Below, piece after piece: positions 17,788 to 27,885 of a stretch of 64,000 nt of DNA; position 1 is the first letter of the stretch, and the number at the start of each line of letters is the position of its first letter. The notes under the pieces are model-generated. The model was given only the letters and a program-made list of their open reading frames with translations, made no database searches and was not told the DNA's origin. Source of the stretch: an uncultured Lachnospiraceae bacterium (GTDB taxonomy: Bacteria; Bacillota; Clostridia; Lachnospirales; Lachnospiraceae); assembly GCA_945949045.1 (NCBI GenBank), contig CAMFDG010000006.1, positions 1 through 64,000 on the forward strand, in the 5' to 3' direction. The position numbers and the translations under genes are program-made.

Positions 17788-18177
17788 ATGCTCAGTACAG
17801 ACGCTTTTAATTATGTGAATGTGTTGAACAAGGCTGCAGACGCAAGCTGGAAGCGGGAGAATGTTCTCGCTAACAATATCGCCAATGTCAATACCCCGGG
17901 CTATAAGCGGCGTGATCTCAACTTTGAGAGCGCCTTAAGGGAAGAACTGGGCCGTTGTAAGCACGAATCCCTGGATGCAAAAATCAACCAGACCGATCTT
18001 GACAAACTGAATCCGTCTGTCTATACCGACCTGACGAATTATTCCTACCGTCTGGACAAGAGCAATGTGGATATTGATTCCGAGGAAGTAGAGTTTGCTT
18101 CCGAGCAGATTCGCTACCAGGGAATTACCGCTGCTTTAAACAATGAGTTTAACCGTATGAAGTCCGTATTAAAATAA
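17788..18177 (+). CDS. flgB: Flagellar basal-body rod protein FlgB
   Basis: 129 aa; NVLANNIANVNTPGYKRRDLNFESAL. Confidence 0.95.
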   Translation: MLSTDAFNYVNVLNKAADASWKRENVLANNIANVNTPGYKRRDLNFESALREELGRCKHESLDAKINQTDLDKLNPSVYTDLTNYSYRLDKSNVDIDSEEVEFASEQIRYQGITAALNNEFNRMKSVLK

Positions 18178-18189
18178 AAAACTATCGTA

Positions 18190-18230
18190 ACTATTCAGAA
18201 CCCCATATATGAGGAGGGGTTCTGAATAGT
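18190..18230. repeat. 15-bp perfect intercistronic inverted repeat between flgB and flgC
   Basis: actattcagaacccc (18190-18204) / ggggttctgaatagt (18216-18230), 11-nt loop, no downstream T run. Confidence 0.85.
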
Positions 18231-18267
18231 AACAAACGATTGATAAAAAAAGAAGGAGGAATCCCAT

Positions 18268-18708
18268 ATGGCAATGTTTCAGTCATTTAACATCAGCGCA
18301 TCCGGCATGACCGCCGAGCGTTTCCGCACCGATATCATTGCGGAGAATATTGCGAATGTAAATACGACATCGACAGAGAGCGGCGGTCCCTACCGACGCA
18401 AGATCGTCACCTTCCAGGCGAGAGAGGTCACACCCTTTTCCCAGATTTATTCTGCCTCCAAGAATGCGGCAGTGGGCAACGGTGTCAAGGTGACTTCTGT
18501 GAGGGAGGATACGGAGACGGATTTTATCAAGGAGTATGACCCCTCCAATCCCGATGCGGACGAGAATGGTTATGTTTCTTATCCCAATGTGAACACCGTG
18601 ACGGAAATGACGAATCTCATCGATTCTACAAGAGCCTATGAGGCTAATGCCACGGCTTTTGAGGCCTCCAAGAGCATGGCCCAGACCGGGCTGTCCATCG
18701 GCCAGTAG
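18268..18708 (+). CDS. flgC: Flagellar basal-body rod protein FlgC
   Basis: 146 aa; FNISASGMTAERFRTDIIAENIANVNTT; C-terminal EMTNLIDSTRAYEANATAFEASK. Confidence 0.95.
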   Translation: MAMFQSFNISASGMTAERFRTDIIAENIANVNTTSTESGGPYRRKIVTFQAREVTPFSQIYSASKNAAVGNGVKVTSVREDTETDFIKEYDPSNPDADENGYVSYPNVNTVTEMTNLIDSTRAYEANATAFEASKSMAQTGLSIGQ

Positions 18709-18754
18709 AGGGATATGCAGCAGATAGATTGTACATAGGATAGGGGAACTTATA

Positions 18755-19066
18755 ATGGATATTACACAGTTGTCGAATGTCTCGTCAGATTATCTGAATA
18801 CCTTTGCCAAAAACCGATCGCTGGTTGAGAATGAGGATGACAGTTTTGCTTCTGTTTTTTCTGCGGCCATGCAGTCCGTGGGAGAGACCAACGATCTGCA
18901 GAACAAGGCAGAGTCTGAGGAAGTGCGTTTTGCCCTGGGTGAAGCGGAAAATACCCATGATCTTCTGGTGGCGGAGACCAAGGCGAATATTGCCCTTCAA
19001 TATACCGTGGCGGTCAGGGACAAGCTGATCGACGGGTATAAGGAACTGATGCAGATGTCAATTTGA
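18755..19066 (+). CDS. fliE: Flagellar hook-basal body complex protein FliE
   Basis: 103 aa; FALGEAENTHDLLVAETKANIALQYTVAVRDKLIDGYKELMQMSI. Confidence 0.93.
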   Translation: MDITQLSNVSSDYLNTFAKNRSLVENEDDSFASVFSAAMQSVGETNDLQNKAESEEVRFALGEAENTHDLLVAETKANIALQYTVAVRDKLIDGYKELMQMSI

Positions 19067-19098
19067 CGTTCATTTAATCTTAACAGAGGACGAAAGAA

Positions 19099-20724
19099 AT
19101 GCCGGAGCAGGTAAAGAAAATACTTGACCGTGTGGTTGAGTGGTGGAAAAAATTCAATACAAAACAGAAGGCACTTTTGATCAGTATTACTTCAGCGGTG
19201 ATTCTGGCGTTGGTGATTCTTGCCGTTGTAGTTTCCCGGCCGACCTATACCACGCTGATTGACTGTGAGAATACCAAGCAGGCCAGTCAGGTCAAGGAAC
19301 TTTTGGATGGGGACGGAACCATTGACTATAAGGTCAGCAACTCCACCCATTTTGAGGTCAATACCAGGGACGAGAGTGCAGCCAATATGCTGCTTGGCTC
19401 CAATGATATTGCAACCGCAGGCTATGATCTGGAAAAAGCGGATATCAGCAGCGTTGTGGATGGCAGCTTTTCCCGGACAGAGGCGGATAAGCAGAAACTG
19501 AACAAGAAATATTTAGAGACCAAGATGGCGGAGGATCTTGCTGCCAATGACCTGATTGCATCGGCGAAGGTCTCTTTGGATATTCCGAAGGATGACGGGA
19601 CACTCATTGCCCAGGTGAAGGAGAGCTCTGCCAGTGTTTCCTTAGAACTGACAGGTGATATGAGTGATGAGCAGGCCTATTCCATCGCAAGGTTTATTGC
19701 CACTTCTCTGGGAAACGCTTCCACGGAGAAGGTGACGATTCTGGATCAGAAGACCTCGAAAATCCTTTATTCCGGTGCTGATCAGGATTCTGAGACCGGA
19801 ATGCTTTCCTCGAAGCTGGATGCCAAGCAGAAGACCCAGAGCATGATCAAGAAGGAGGTCAAGGATGTGCTGGTGCAGTCCGGCCTCTATTCCGATGTGC
19901 AGGTGGGACTGAATCTTGATATGAACTTTGATAAGGTGGAAATTGCCGAGCACGACTATTCCCACAATGATGGACAGGACCAGGGAGAACTGCTGAGCAA
20001 GTCGGAGTACTATTCGGAGGCAACAGGCGGTCAGGCCGCAGTCCCGGGTACAGATACCAATGATGATACGCCTACCTACCTGACGCAGGATGGAGAACCG
20101 GCCTCCTCATCGGTATCTGATGTGGACACCAGTTATGCACCAAACGAGAAAGTTACGAAGACCACAAAGGATGGCGGAGAGATCAATTATGACAACAGCT
20201 CCATTGCCGTTACAGCTACCAGGTGGATCGTCTATAACGAGGATGAATTAAAGAAGACCGGACAGCTGAAGGGAACCACCTTTGCGGAATTTAAAGCAGC
20301 TCACAGTGACCCGGTGCAGGTGCAGGTGACAGACGAGGACCTGAACCTGATTGCACAGGCTACCGGCTTTAGTACAGACAAGATCTCTTTTGTCTGCTAT
20401 GAGAGACCGCAGTTTGTGGAATCAAGCGGCAAGGGATTTGGTGTGACGGATATTTTACAGATTCTTCTGGCTGTACTCATTTTTGCGCTGCTGGGCTATG
20501 TGGTTTTCCGCAGTACCAGAAAGCAGAAGGAAGAGGAGCCGGAGCCGGAGCTTTCCGTGGAATCCCTTCTGGAATCTACGGCTGCCAAGGATGCTGAAAA
20601 TCTGGAGGATATCGGGTATACGGAGAAGTCCGAGACCCGTGTAATGATAGAGAAATTTGTTGATGAAAATCCAGGCGCGGCAGCGCTTCTGCTCCGCAAC
20701 TGGCTGAATGAGGATTGGGAGTAA
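19099..20724 (+). CDS. fliF: Flagellar M-ring protein FliF
   Basis: 541 aa; TM near N-terminus, YTTLIDCENTKQASQVKELLD, C-terminal FVDENPGAAALLLRNWLNEDWE. Confidence 0.95.
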   Translation: MPEQVKKILDRVVEWWKKFNTKQKALLISITSAVILALVILAVVVSRPTYTTLIDCENTKQASQVKELLDGDGTIDYKVSNSTHFEVNTRDESAANMLLGSNDIATAGYDLEKADISSVVDGSFSRTEADKQKLNKKYLETKMAEDLAANDLIASAKVSLDIPKDDGTLIAQVKESSASVSLELTGDMSDEQAYSIARFIATSLGNASTEKVTILDQKTSKILYSGADQDSETGMLSSKLDAKQKTQSMIKKEVKDVLVQSGLYSDVQVGLNLDMNFDKVEIAEHDYSHNDGQDQGELLSKSEYYSEATGGQAAVPGTDTNDDTPTYLTQDGEPASSSVSDVDTSYAPNEKVTKTTKDGGEINYDNSSIAVTATRWIVYNEDELKKTGQLKGTTFAEFKAAHSDPVQVQVTDEDLNLIAQATGFSTDKISFVCYERPQFVESSGKGFGVTDILQILLAVLIFALLGYVVFRSTRKQKEEEPEPELSVESLLESTAAKDAENLEDIGYTEKSETRVMIEKFVDENPGAAALLLRNWLNEDWE

Positions 20725-20727
20725 GGT

Positions 20728-21732
20728 ATGAATGACTCTTACACAGGCGTGCAGAAGGCGGCAATTCTTCTGATCACATTGGGACCGGAGAAGGCTGCAT
20801 CTATTTTTAAGCACCTGAAGGAAGATGAAATTGAAGAGCTGACCCTTGAGATCGCCAATACGCGAAGTGTTTCTCCCCAGACAAAGGAAGAGGTGCTGGA
20901 CGAATTTTATCAGGTGTGTCTGGCGCAGCAGTATATTGCAGAGGGTGGTATCGGATATGCCAAGGAGCTTTTGGAGAAGGCGCTGGGTGTGGAGAAAGCA
21001 CAGGGTGTTATTGCAAAGCTGACGGCATCCCTGCAGGTACGGCCTTTCGAGTTTGTGCGTAAGACAGAGCCGGCCCAGCTTCTGAACTTTATTCAGGACG
21101 AGCATCCTCAGACCATTGCCATGATTTTATCTTACCTGTCACCGACACAGGCTTCCCAGGTCTTGAGTGCACTGCCCCAGGAAAAGCAGGCAGATGTGGC
21201 AAGACGTATTGCAACCATGGACCGGACATCCCCGGATGTGATCAAGGAGGTGGAGAGTGTGCTGGAGCGAAAGCTTGCCTCTCTTGTCAATCAGGATTAC
21301 ACCGTCGTTGGCGGTATCGATGCCATCGTTGGCATTTTGAACAATGTAGACCGTGGAACAGAAAAGCACATTATGGAGTCACTGGAGATCGAGGAGCCGG
21401 AGCTGGCAGACGAGATTCGCAAGAAGATGTTCGTGTTCGAGGATATTCTCCTTCTGGACGACCGTTCCATCCAGCGCGTGCTGCGTGATGTGGAGAACAA
21501 TGATCTGGAGCTCGCACTGAAGAATACCTCTGAGGAGGTACAGAATGTGATCTACAAGAACCTGTCCAAGCGTCTTGCTGCCATGATCAAGGAGGACATG
21601 GACTATATGGGTCCGGTGCGTATGAAGGATGTTGAGGAGGCTCAGCAGAAGATCGTCAATATCATACGTAAGCTGGAGGATGCCGGTGATATTGTAATAT
21701 CCCGTGGCGGAGGTGACGATATTGTTGTCTAA
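20728..21732 (+). CDS. fliG: Flagellar motor switch protein FliG
   Basis: 334 aa; GVQKAAILLITLGPEKAASIFKHL, EHPQTIAMILSYL, MFVFEDILLLDDRSIQRVLRDV. Confidence 0.96.
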   Translation: MNDSYTGVQKAAILLITLGPEKAASIFKHLKEDEIEELTLEIANTRSVSPQTKEEVLDEFYQVCLAQQYIAEGGIGYAKELLEKALGVEKAQGVIAKLTASLQVRPFEFVRKTEPAQLLNFIQDEHPQTIAMILSYLSPTQASQVLSALPQEKQADVARRIATMDRTSPDVIKEVESVLERKLASLVNQDYTVVGGIDAIVGILNNVDRGTEKHIMESLEIEEPELADEIRKKMFVFEDILLLDDRSIQRVLRDVENNDLELALKNTSEEVQNVIYKNLSKRLAAMIKEDMDYMGPVRMKDVEEAQQKIVNIIRKLEDAGDIVISRGGGDDIVV

Positions 21733-22516
21733 TTTATTAAAACAATGCAATGTCGTGGATTCCTCCCAGGGCATGCGGATCATTAATTCAAATATTCGAA
21801 TGGATGAGCGGCTCAGAGAACTGGGAACACCTGTCCATGTGCCGGAGGAGGAAAGTGTGGAGCTCCCTCCGGTGGAGCAGGTACAGGAGCCTCAGATCGA
21901 TGTGGAACAGATCAGGAGTGAGGCTTTGGAGGCGGCAAGACAGGAGGCACAGCAGATTACAGCTGCTGCGGAAGCAGAAGCGGAGAACATCCTTGCCCGG
22001 GCGAGAGAGACGGCAGATGTGCTTTTTGAGGAGCAGAAGCGCATGGGCTATGAAGAGGGCGCACGCCAGAAGGAGGCAGAGCTGGAGGAGAAAAACGCAG
22101 CCATGGAGGCCTCCTGCCGGGAAAGACAAAAGGAACTGGAGGATGCCTACCGGGAGAAACTCTCCCATATGGAGGCGGATATTGTCGATGCCGTGATTGC
22201 AGTGTTTGACAAGGTGTTTCGGATTCATTTTGAGGATCAGAGGCAGATTCTTGTTGCATTGGTAATGAATACGCTGATGGACGTGGATCCGGGCGATAAG
22301 ATCAGAATCCGTACCAATGATGGGGATCGGGCTGTGCTTGAGCAGCATCTGGAGGAACTTCAGGAGCTGACGGGGCAGGGGGTATCCATCGAATTTGTAC
22401 ATGATAATAAGCTTTCGGACGGACAGTGTCAGATTGAGACAGCTTTTGGAGTTTTTGACTGCAGTGTGGATACGGAGCTTTCCAATCTGATGAAGGATAT
22501 CCGTTCTCTTGTTTAA
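21725..22516 (+). CDS. fliH: Flagellar assembly protein FliH (likely TTG start overlapping fliG stop; ORF track opens at 21704)
   Basis: Position between fliG and fliI; Ala/Glu-rich coiled coil and C-terminal FDCSVDTELSNLMKDIRSLV. Confidence 0.85.
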   Translation: MSNLLKQCNVVDSSQGMRIINSNIRMDERLRELGTPVHVPEEESVELPPVEQVQEPQIDVEQIRSEALEAARQEAQQITAAAEAEAENILARARETADVLFEEQKRMGYEEGARQKEAELEEKNAAMEASCRERQKELEDAYREKLSHMEADIVDAVIAVFDKVFRIHFEDQRQILVALVMNTLMDVDPGDKIRIRTNDGDRAVLEQHLEELQELTGQGVSIEFVHDNKLSDGQCQIETAFGVFDCSVDTELSNLMKDIRSLV

Positions 22517-22533
22517 AACGGAGTTAACAGTTT

Positions 22534-23844
22534 GTGGTAAAAGAGGCAGAAAAATACTTACAGCTTTTGGATCGTACCTATTACAAAAGCTACGGAAAAG
22601 TTGTCAAGGTGGTAGGGCTTACCATAGAATCGGTGGGGCCCAAGGCCCGCCTTGGAGATTTGTGTAAAATATATCCGGATGAGGAAAAAACGGAGCACGT
22701 GATTGCCGAAGTGGTGGGCTTTCATGATTCCCAGCTGATCCTGATGCCGGTAGACAGTGTGGAGGGAGTTGGCGTTGGATGTATCGTAGAAAATACGGGA
22801 CATCCATTATCTGTTTTGGTGGGGGATGAGCTCTTGGGACATACCCTGGATGGCATTGGCCGGGTGACGGACAGCGATGTGGAAATCCATGGGGAGTATT
22901 ATCCCTTAGAGCAGAACCCGCCGGATCCCATGGAACGAAAGATTATCAGTGAGGTACTCCCCCTTGGGGTGAAGGCGGTTGACGGTCTGATCACCGTGGG
23001 AAAGGGGCAGCGTATCGGGGTGTTTGCAGGCTCCGGTGTAGGAAAGAGTACTCTGCTTGGTATGTTTGCGAGAAACACCAAAGCGGATATCAACGTGATC
23101 GCCCTGATCGGAGAGCGCGGCAGGGAGGTCCGGGAATTTATTGAGAGGGATCTGGGCCCCGAAGGCATGAAGCGGTCTGTGGTAGTGGTGGCCACCTCGG
23201 ACAAACCGGCCCTGATTCGAAATAAATGTGCTAAGACAGCTACAGCGGTTGCTGAATATTTCCGGGATCAGGGGAAGGATGTTCTCCTCATGATGGACTC
23301 CATGACCCGTTTTTCCCAGGCACAGAGAGAAATCGGTCTGGCCTCGGGAGAGCCTCCTGTGACGAGAGGTTATCCGCCCAGCGTATATTCGGAGATGCCT
23401 AAGCTGCTGGAACGGGCAGGGACCAATGATAAGGGAACCATTACCGGCCTTTATACGGTGCTGGTGGATGGAGATGATTTTAATGAGCCAATCACCGATA
23501 CCGCTCGTGGAATTCTGGACGGACATATTATGCTGGACCGGAAGCTGGGGCACAAAAACCATTATCCGGCCATTGATATTTTGCAGAGTATTTCCCGTGT
23601 CATGAGCTCTATTACCACGAAGGAACATAAGGCTCTGGCGGGTAAATTAAAAAACGTGCTGGCTACCTACAATGAGGCGGAAGATCTCATCAATATCGGT
23701 GCCTACAAGAGCGGCTCCAACCCGGAGATCGACTATGCGATCCGTAAGATCAGGGATGTCAATACCTTTTTGTGTCAGGGGACCGATGAGAAATTTACCT
23801 TTGACGAGGAACTGGAGCTTCTGGCGGGGGTTTTTGAGGATTAA
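22534..23844 (+). CDS. fliI: Flagellum-specific ATP synthase FliI
   Basis: 436 aa; GVFAGSGVGKSTLLGMFARNT, ALIGERGREVREFIERDLG, DSMTRFSQAQREIGLA. Confidence 0.95.
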   Translation: MVKEAEKYLQLLDRTYYKSYGKVVKVVGLTIESVGPKARLGDLCKIYPDEEKTEHVIAEVVGFHDSQLILMPVDSVEGVGVGCIVENTGHPLSVLVGDELLGHTLDGIGRVTDSDVEIHGEYYPLEQNPPDPMERKIISEVLPLGVKAVDGLITVGKGQRIGVFAGSGVGKSTLLGMFARNTKADINVIALIGERGREVREFIERDLGPEGMKRSVVVVATSDKPALIRNKCAKTATAVAEYFRDQGKDVLLMMDSMTRFSQAQREIGLASGEPPVTRGYPPSVYSEMPKLLERAGTNDKGTITGLYTVLVDGDDFNEPITDTARGILDGHIMLDRKLGHKNHYPAIDILQSISRVMSSITTKEHKALAGKLKNVLATYNEAEDLINIGAYKSGSNPEIDYAIRKIRDVNTFLCQGTDEKFTFDEELELLAGVFED

Positions 23845-23849
23845 GGATT

Positions 23850-24290
23850 ATGGCAAAGTTTGTCTATCGTATGCAGAATGTGCTCAATATCAAAATGAAG
23901 CTGGAGACGCAGGCGAAGCTGGTCTACAGCACTGCAAACCAGCATTACCTGGAAGAACAGCAGAAGCTGCAGGAAATGGTGGTCCGAAGGATGAACTATG
24001 AGAAGAAGCTGAGGGAGACCCTGCAGGGAAACCTGGATGTCCGTCAGGTGGCCCAGGCCCGGGCGGATGTGGACAATATGAAGACTCTGGTGAGACGACA
24101 GATGCTGAATGTTCATAAGGCTGAAAAGGAACTGGAGGAGGCCAGAGACAAATTAAATGCTGTCATGCAGGAGAGAAAGGTACAGGAGAAGCTTCGGGAA
24201 AAGGCCTTTGAGGAATTTAAGAAGGAGCTGGCAGCGGCGGAGACTAAGGAGATTGACGAGCTGGTGAGCTACACCTACAACAAGGAATAG
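23850..24290 (+). CDS. fliJ: Flagellar export chaperone FliJ
   Basis: 146 aa coiled-coil; FVYRMQNVLNIKMKLETQAK; position after fliI. Confidence 0.85.
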   Translation: MAKFVYRMQNVLNIKMKLETQAKLVYSTANQHYLEEQQKLQEMVVRRMNYEKKLRETLQGNLDVRQVAQARADVDNMKTLVRRQMLNVHKAEKELEEARDKLNAVMQERKVQEKLREKAFEEFKKELAAAETKEIDELVSYTYNKE

Positions 24291-24312
24291 ATGATTTGGA
24301 TGGGAAAGAGCA

Positions 24313-25173
24313 ATGGCAGATGAAAAAGACCTTTTAGAGGAAGAAGAACGGGAAGAAAACGGCGGTGGCAGAGCGAATAAGAAAGAGAAAAAGCGCCGGA
24401 AAAAAGAAAAGACCAAAAAGGACAGAAAAAGCGGAGCAGATGACGAGGAAGAGGAGGAAAAGGCCGGAGGAAAGCTGGTCCTTTTTCTGGTCACCCTGCT
24501 CATTATTGCTATCTGGCTGGGAATTATCGCAATCCTGATCAAAAGCGATGTGGGGGGCTTTGGCTCCTCGGTCCTTTATCCCCTGCTTAAGGATGTTCCG
24601 TATGTGAACAAGATCCTGCCGGTTCCGGAGGGGGAGGCACTGCTGCCGGAGGATACCCAGTATGCGTTCCGTTCCCTGGATGAAGCTGTGGACAGGATCA
24701 AGGAACTGGAGGGGCAGCTGGAGGAGTCCGACACCACGAACCAGAAATACAAAAAGAAGATTAAGAAACTGAGGGAACAAGTGGAGGAGCTTTCCACCTA
24801 CAAGGAGGAGGAAGCCGCCTTTGAAAAAGAAAAACAAAAGTTTTATGAAGAGGTTGTCTTTTCTGATGAAGCACCCGATATAAATGAATATAAGACTTAT
24901 TATGAGAGCATTGATCCGAAAAATGCCGAGGTCTTATATAAACAGGTTGTTGAACAGACCACCTACGATGACAAGGTTGCGGATTACGTCAAGACCTATT
25001 CCCAGATGAAGCCCAAGGAGGCTGCCGCTGTCTTTGACACGATGACAGATGATCTCGGACTGGTAGCGGATATTCTGATGAATATGGGAGCGACACAGCG
25101 GGCAGCCATCTTAGGCAAGATGAATGCGGAAACTGCGGCGAAGCTGACGAAAATCATGGAACCTGAAAAGTAG
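24313..25173 (+). CDS. MotE-like / MgtE intracellular N-domain membrane protein of the flagellar cluster
   Basis: 286 aa; charged N-terminus, one TM, coiled coil, C-terminal YVKTYSQMKPKEAAAVFDTMTDDLGLVADILMNMGATQRAAILGKMNAETAAKLTKIMEP. Confidence 0.8.
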   Translation: MADEKDLLEEEEREENGGGRANKKEKKRRKKEKTKKDRKSGADDEEEEEKAGGKLVLFLVTLLIIAIWLGIIAILIKSDVGGFGSSVLYPLLKDVPYVNKILPVPEGEALLPEDTQYAFRSLDEAVDRIKELEGQLEESDTTNQKYKKKIKKLREQVEELSTYKEEEAAFEKEKQKFYEEVVFSDEAPDINEYKTYYESIDPKNAEVLYKQVVEQTTYDDKVADYVKTYSQMKPKEAAAVFDTMTDDLGLVADILMNMGATQRAAILGKMNAETAAKLTKIMEPEK

Positions 25174-25199
25174 GGAATATTAAGAAAGGAGGGTATGGT

Positions 25200-26660
25200 T
25201 TGACAAGCGCAAATGTATTGCAGACCCAGGCAGGAACGGGACAGATCTTAAATGCAAATGCGAAAAACCTTAAAATCCCGGGAATTGCCGGAGTGGATGG
25301 GACAGCTTCCTTTTCTTCGTTTATCCAGGGAACGGTGTCGCAGAACACGGATAACGGGGATCCCGGCAGAGAACTCTCTGGGGCAGGACCCGTGAAAAAC
25401 GGCTCCTATTCCAAACGGGACATCGCTCCTGCAGAGACAAAAACGGCGGCTCAGAAGGTGGAGGATGCACCGGACACTGTGGCAGAAACAAAGGAAGTTC
25501 TTGTAGATACGGTTGCAGATAAGCTAAAGCTGGATGAGAATGAGCTTACCGATGCCATGGCTGCTCTTGGCATGACGGCCTTTGACTTGTTGGATCCCCA
25601 GAAGCTGGCACAGCTTTTTATGCAGGTTTCAGGAGAAACGTCTCAGGCAGAGCTTCTTGTTGATCCCCAATTTGTGGACCTGATGCAGGCTGTTTCGGAT
25701 ATTGGAAACGACCTGATGGGGCAGCTTGGTGTGACGGCTGATGAGATGGATGAGGTGATCGCGCAGATGGATCTTTTGGAACAGCCTGCAGCAGTGGAAA
25801 TACTTAAGGAGCAAAATACAGTCAGCTTGACCGAAGAAATGCCGGATATGCCTGTGGCCACGGGACAGACGGCCGGACAGAGGGACACATTGACAGATGA
25901 GATTCCACAGGAACAGGATAATGCCGGGCAGGATGTGGAACCTGTGACGAAGGAGGAATTATCTTCCAATCCGGTTTCCCGCAGCGGGCAGGAGGACAGC
26001 AGCGGAGATGAGACCTCAAAGGATCCGGGAGCACAGGCGGGAAATGATGCCGGAGCCCAGGTTCACAGGAATGTGACACGTCCGGTACAGACCGAACTGA
26101 CAGGCAGCTCCCAGAACGTGACAGTTTTTACGGAGACTCTGGAGGCACAGCTTTCGATGGAGACTCCGGTTTCGGAGAGCACGTTTTCTTCCCTGAATCC
26201 ACTGGATCTGATTGAACAGATCGCACAGAACGTGAAGGTCAGCCTTTCCCAGGAAAGCTCTTCCATGGAGATGCAGCTGAATCCGGAAAATCTTGGTAAG
26301 ATCTATCTGCAGGTTTCCGCCAGAGAGGGGTCCGTTCATGCGACGATTGCCGCTCAGAATGAGGCAGTCAAGGCAGCACTGGAATCTCAGGTGGCAGAAC
26401 TTAAGGAGAGTTTGAACCAGTCGGGAGTGAAGGTGGATGCCGTAGAAGTAACCGTCGCGTCCCATGAATTTGAGAAGAATCTCGAGCAGAATGAACAAAG
26501 ACAGAAGGAAGAGGGAGAGCGGCAGCAGGAGCAGGTTTCCCGCAGGCGCAATCTGAATCTGACAATGCCACAGGAGCTGGAAGGGGAACTTTCCCAGGAG
26601 GAAGCACTTGCGGCGCAGATTATGCAGGACAACGGAAATTCCGTTGATCTGACCGCGTAG
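25200..26660 (+). CDS. fliK: Flagellar hook-length control protein FliK (TTG start)
   Basis: 486 aa; C-terminal MQLNPENLGKIYLQVSAREGSVHATIAAQNEAVKAALESQVAELKESLNQSGVKVDAVEVTV. Confidence 0.9.
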   Translation: MTSANVLQTQAGTGQILNANAKNLKIPGIAGVDGTASFSSFIQGTVSQNTDNGDPGRELSGAGPVKNGSYSKRDIAPAETKTAAQKVEDAPDTVAETKEVLVDTVADKLKLDENELTDAMAALGMTAFDLLDPQKLAQLFMQVSGETSQAELLVDPQFVDLMQAVSDIGNDLMGQLGVTADEMDEVIAQMDLLEQPAAVEILKEQNTVSLTEEMPDMPVATGQTAGQRDTLTDEIPQEQDNAGQDVEPVTKEELSSNPVSRSGQEDSSGDETSKDPGAQAGNDAGAQVHRNVTRPVQTELTGSSQNVTVFTETLEAQLSMETPVSESTFSSLNPLDLIEQIAQNVKVSLSQESSSMEMQLNPENLGKIYLQVSAREGSVHATIAAQNEAVKAALESQVAELKESLNQSGVKVDAVEVTVASHEFEKNLEQNEQRQKEEGERQQEQVSRRRNLNLTMPQELEGELSQEEALAAQIMQDNGNSVDLTA

Positions 26661-26672
26661 AAAGGAGTAGAA

Positions 26673-27392
26673 ATGGCATCAACAGGAAATGTTACCGGTG
26701 CAGTAGATGCAAACCTTCTGGATAAGTATGGAAAACAGAAGGATACGAAAAAGACAGAGGCCCAGGGATCGGCCCTTGGCTATGATCAGTTTCTGACACT
26801 TCTGTGTGCAGAAATGCAGTATCAGGATCCACTGGAGCCTACCAGCAATACGGAGTATGTGGCACAGCTTGCAACCTTTTCGCAGCTGGAGGCAACCTTA
26901 TCCATGCAGAGCACCCAGCAGAATACCATGGCGAATGATCTGGTGGGCAAGTATGTGATCCTTAAGCCGACGGATGAGGCGACCGGCAGAACCAGCTATG
27001 TGGACGGTGTGGTTGACTATGTTAGATATCAGGATGATGGAAAGGTTATGCTCAGCGTGAATGACGGACTGTATTCCATTGACGACCTGGATACGGTGGC
27101 AGACGAGAAATATTATGAGGCCATCGGTATGGCGAATATTTTTGACAGTATGATCGGACAGCTTCCGGATCTGGAAAATATCAATTCCTCTTATGAGCAG
27201 GCTGTGAAGCAGATTCGCGAGATGTATGACGGGCTGACCTCCTATGAACAGCAGTTTATCGATAAGGATTCTCTGACAAAGCTGGAGAATTACGAGAAGA
27301 AGATTGCAGAGCTTTCGCCGGCTGAGGAAGAAGAACAGACAGAGAGTGCCACAGAAAATGTGGAGGAAACGGATGCGGAGGAAGCTGTATGA
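26673..27392 (+). CDS. flgD: Flagellar hook capping protein FlgD
   Basis: 239 aa; LGYDQFLTLLCAEMQYQDPLEPTSNTEYVAQLATFSQLEATLSM. Confidence 0.93.
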   Translation: MASTGNVTGAVDANLLDKYGKQKDTKKTEAQGSALGYDQFLTLLCAEMQYQDPLEPTSNTEYVAQLATFSQLEATLSMQSTQQNTMANDLVGKYVILKPTDEATGRTSYVDGVVDYVRYQDDGKVMLSVNDGLYSIDDLDTVADEKYYEAIGMANIFDSMIGQLPDLENINSSYEQAVKQIREMYDGLTSYEQQFIDKDSLTKLENYEKKIAELSPAEEEEQTESATENVEETDAEEAV

Positions 27393-27793
27393 ACGTGATG
27401 GCAAAGCAGTTTTCGTCCATCGAGCAGGTAACCGATCAATATTTTCCGCAGAAAAATGTTAACAATTCGGCAAAGACATCCGATATATCCTTTAAAGATG
27501 TTCTATTGCAACAGCAGAACAAGGCGCTTGGCATTGACAGCAGCCTTAAATTTTCCAAGCATGCAGCCGCAAGGCTTTCCAGCAGAAATATCAGTCTTTC
27601 CAGTGAACAGAGCAAAAGACTGGAAAACGGTGTGCAGCAGGCAAAGGAAAAGGGCATCAATGAATCCCTGGTACTGGTGGATTCCCTTGCTTTTATTGTC
27701 AATGTTCCCAACCAGACGGTGGTTACTGCAATGGATCAGACGGAAACAAAATCAAATGTATTTACGAACATAGACGGCGCAGTGATCATGTAG
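27389..27793 (+). CDS. TIGR02530-type flagellar operon protein
   Basis: 134 aa; LKFSKHAAARLSSRNISLSSEQSKRLENGVQQAKEKGINESLVLVDSLAFIVNVPNQTVVTAMD; between flgD and flgE. Confidence 0.85.
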   Translation: MNVMAKQFSSIEQVTDQYFPQKNVNNSAKTSDISFKDVLLQQQNKALGIDSSLKFSKHAAARLSSRNISLSSEQSKRLENGVQQAKEKGINESLVLVDSLAFIVNVPNQTVVTAMDQTETKSNVFTNIDGAVIM

Positions 27794-27885
27794 CTGGACC
27801 TTTCAAGGAAGCTATGGCTTCGGACTGACAGAAGAAGCCGATGAGAAGACGCCCTCTATGCAGGAATGATGGAGGACAGTGTATT

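Noticed and set aside
22534-23844. FliI as F-type ATP synthase beta subunit
   Set aside because: Flagellar context (fliH before, fliJ after) and FliI-type motifs make it the export ATPase
27794-27885. Possible riboswitch (for example c-di-GMP) upstream of flgE
   Set aside because: Only about 90 nt; a short ggcttc/gaagcc stem is present but I could not match a known riboswitch core
27841-27885. N-terminal extension MRRRPLCRNDGGQCI of FlgE
   Set aside because: Standard FlgE begins MMRSMYSAVSGL; the ATG at 27886 is the likely start
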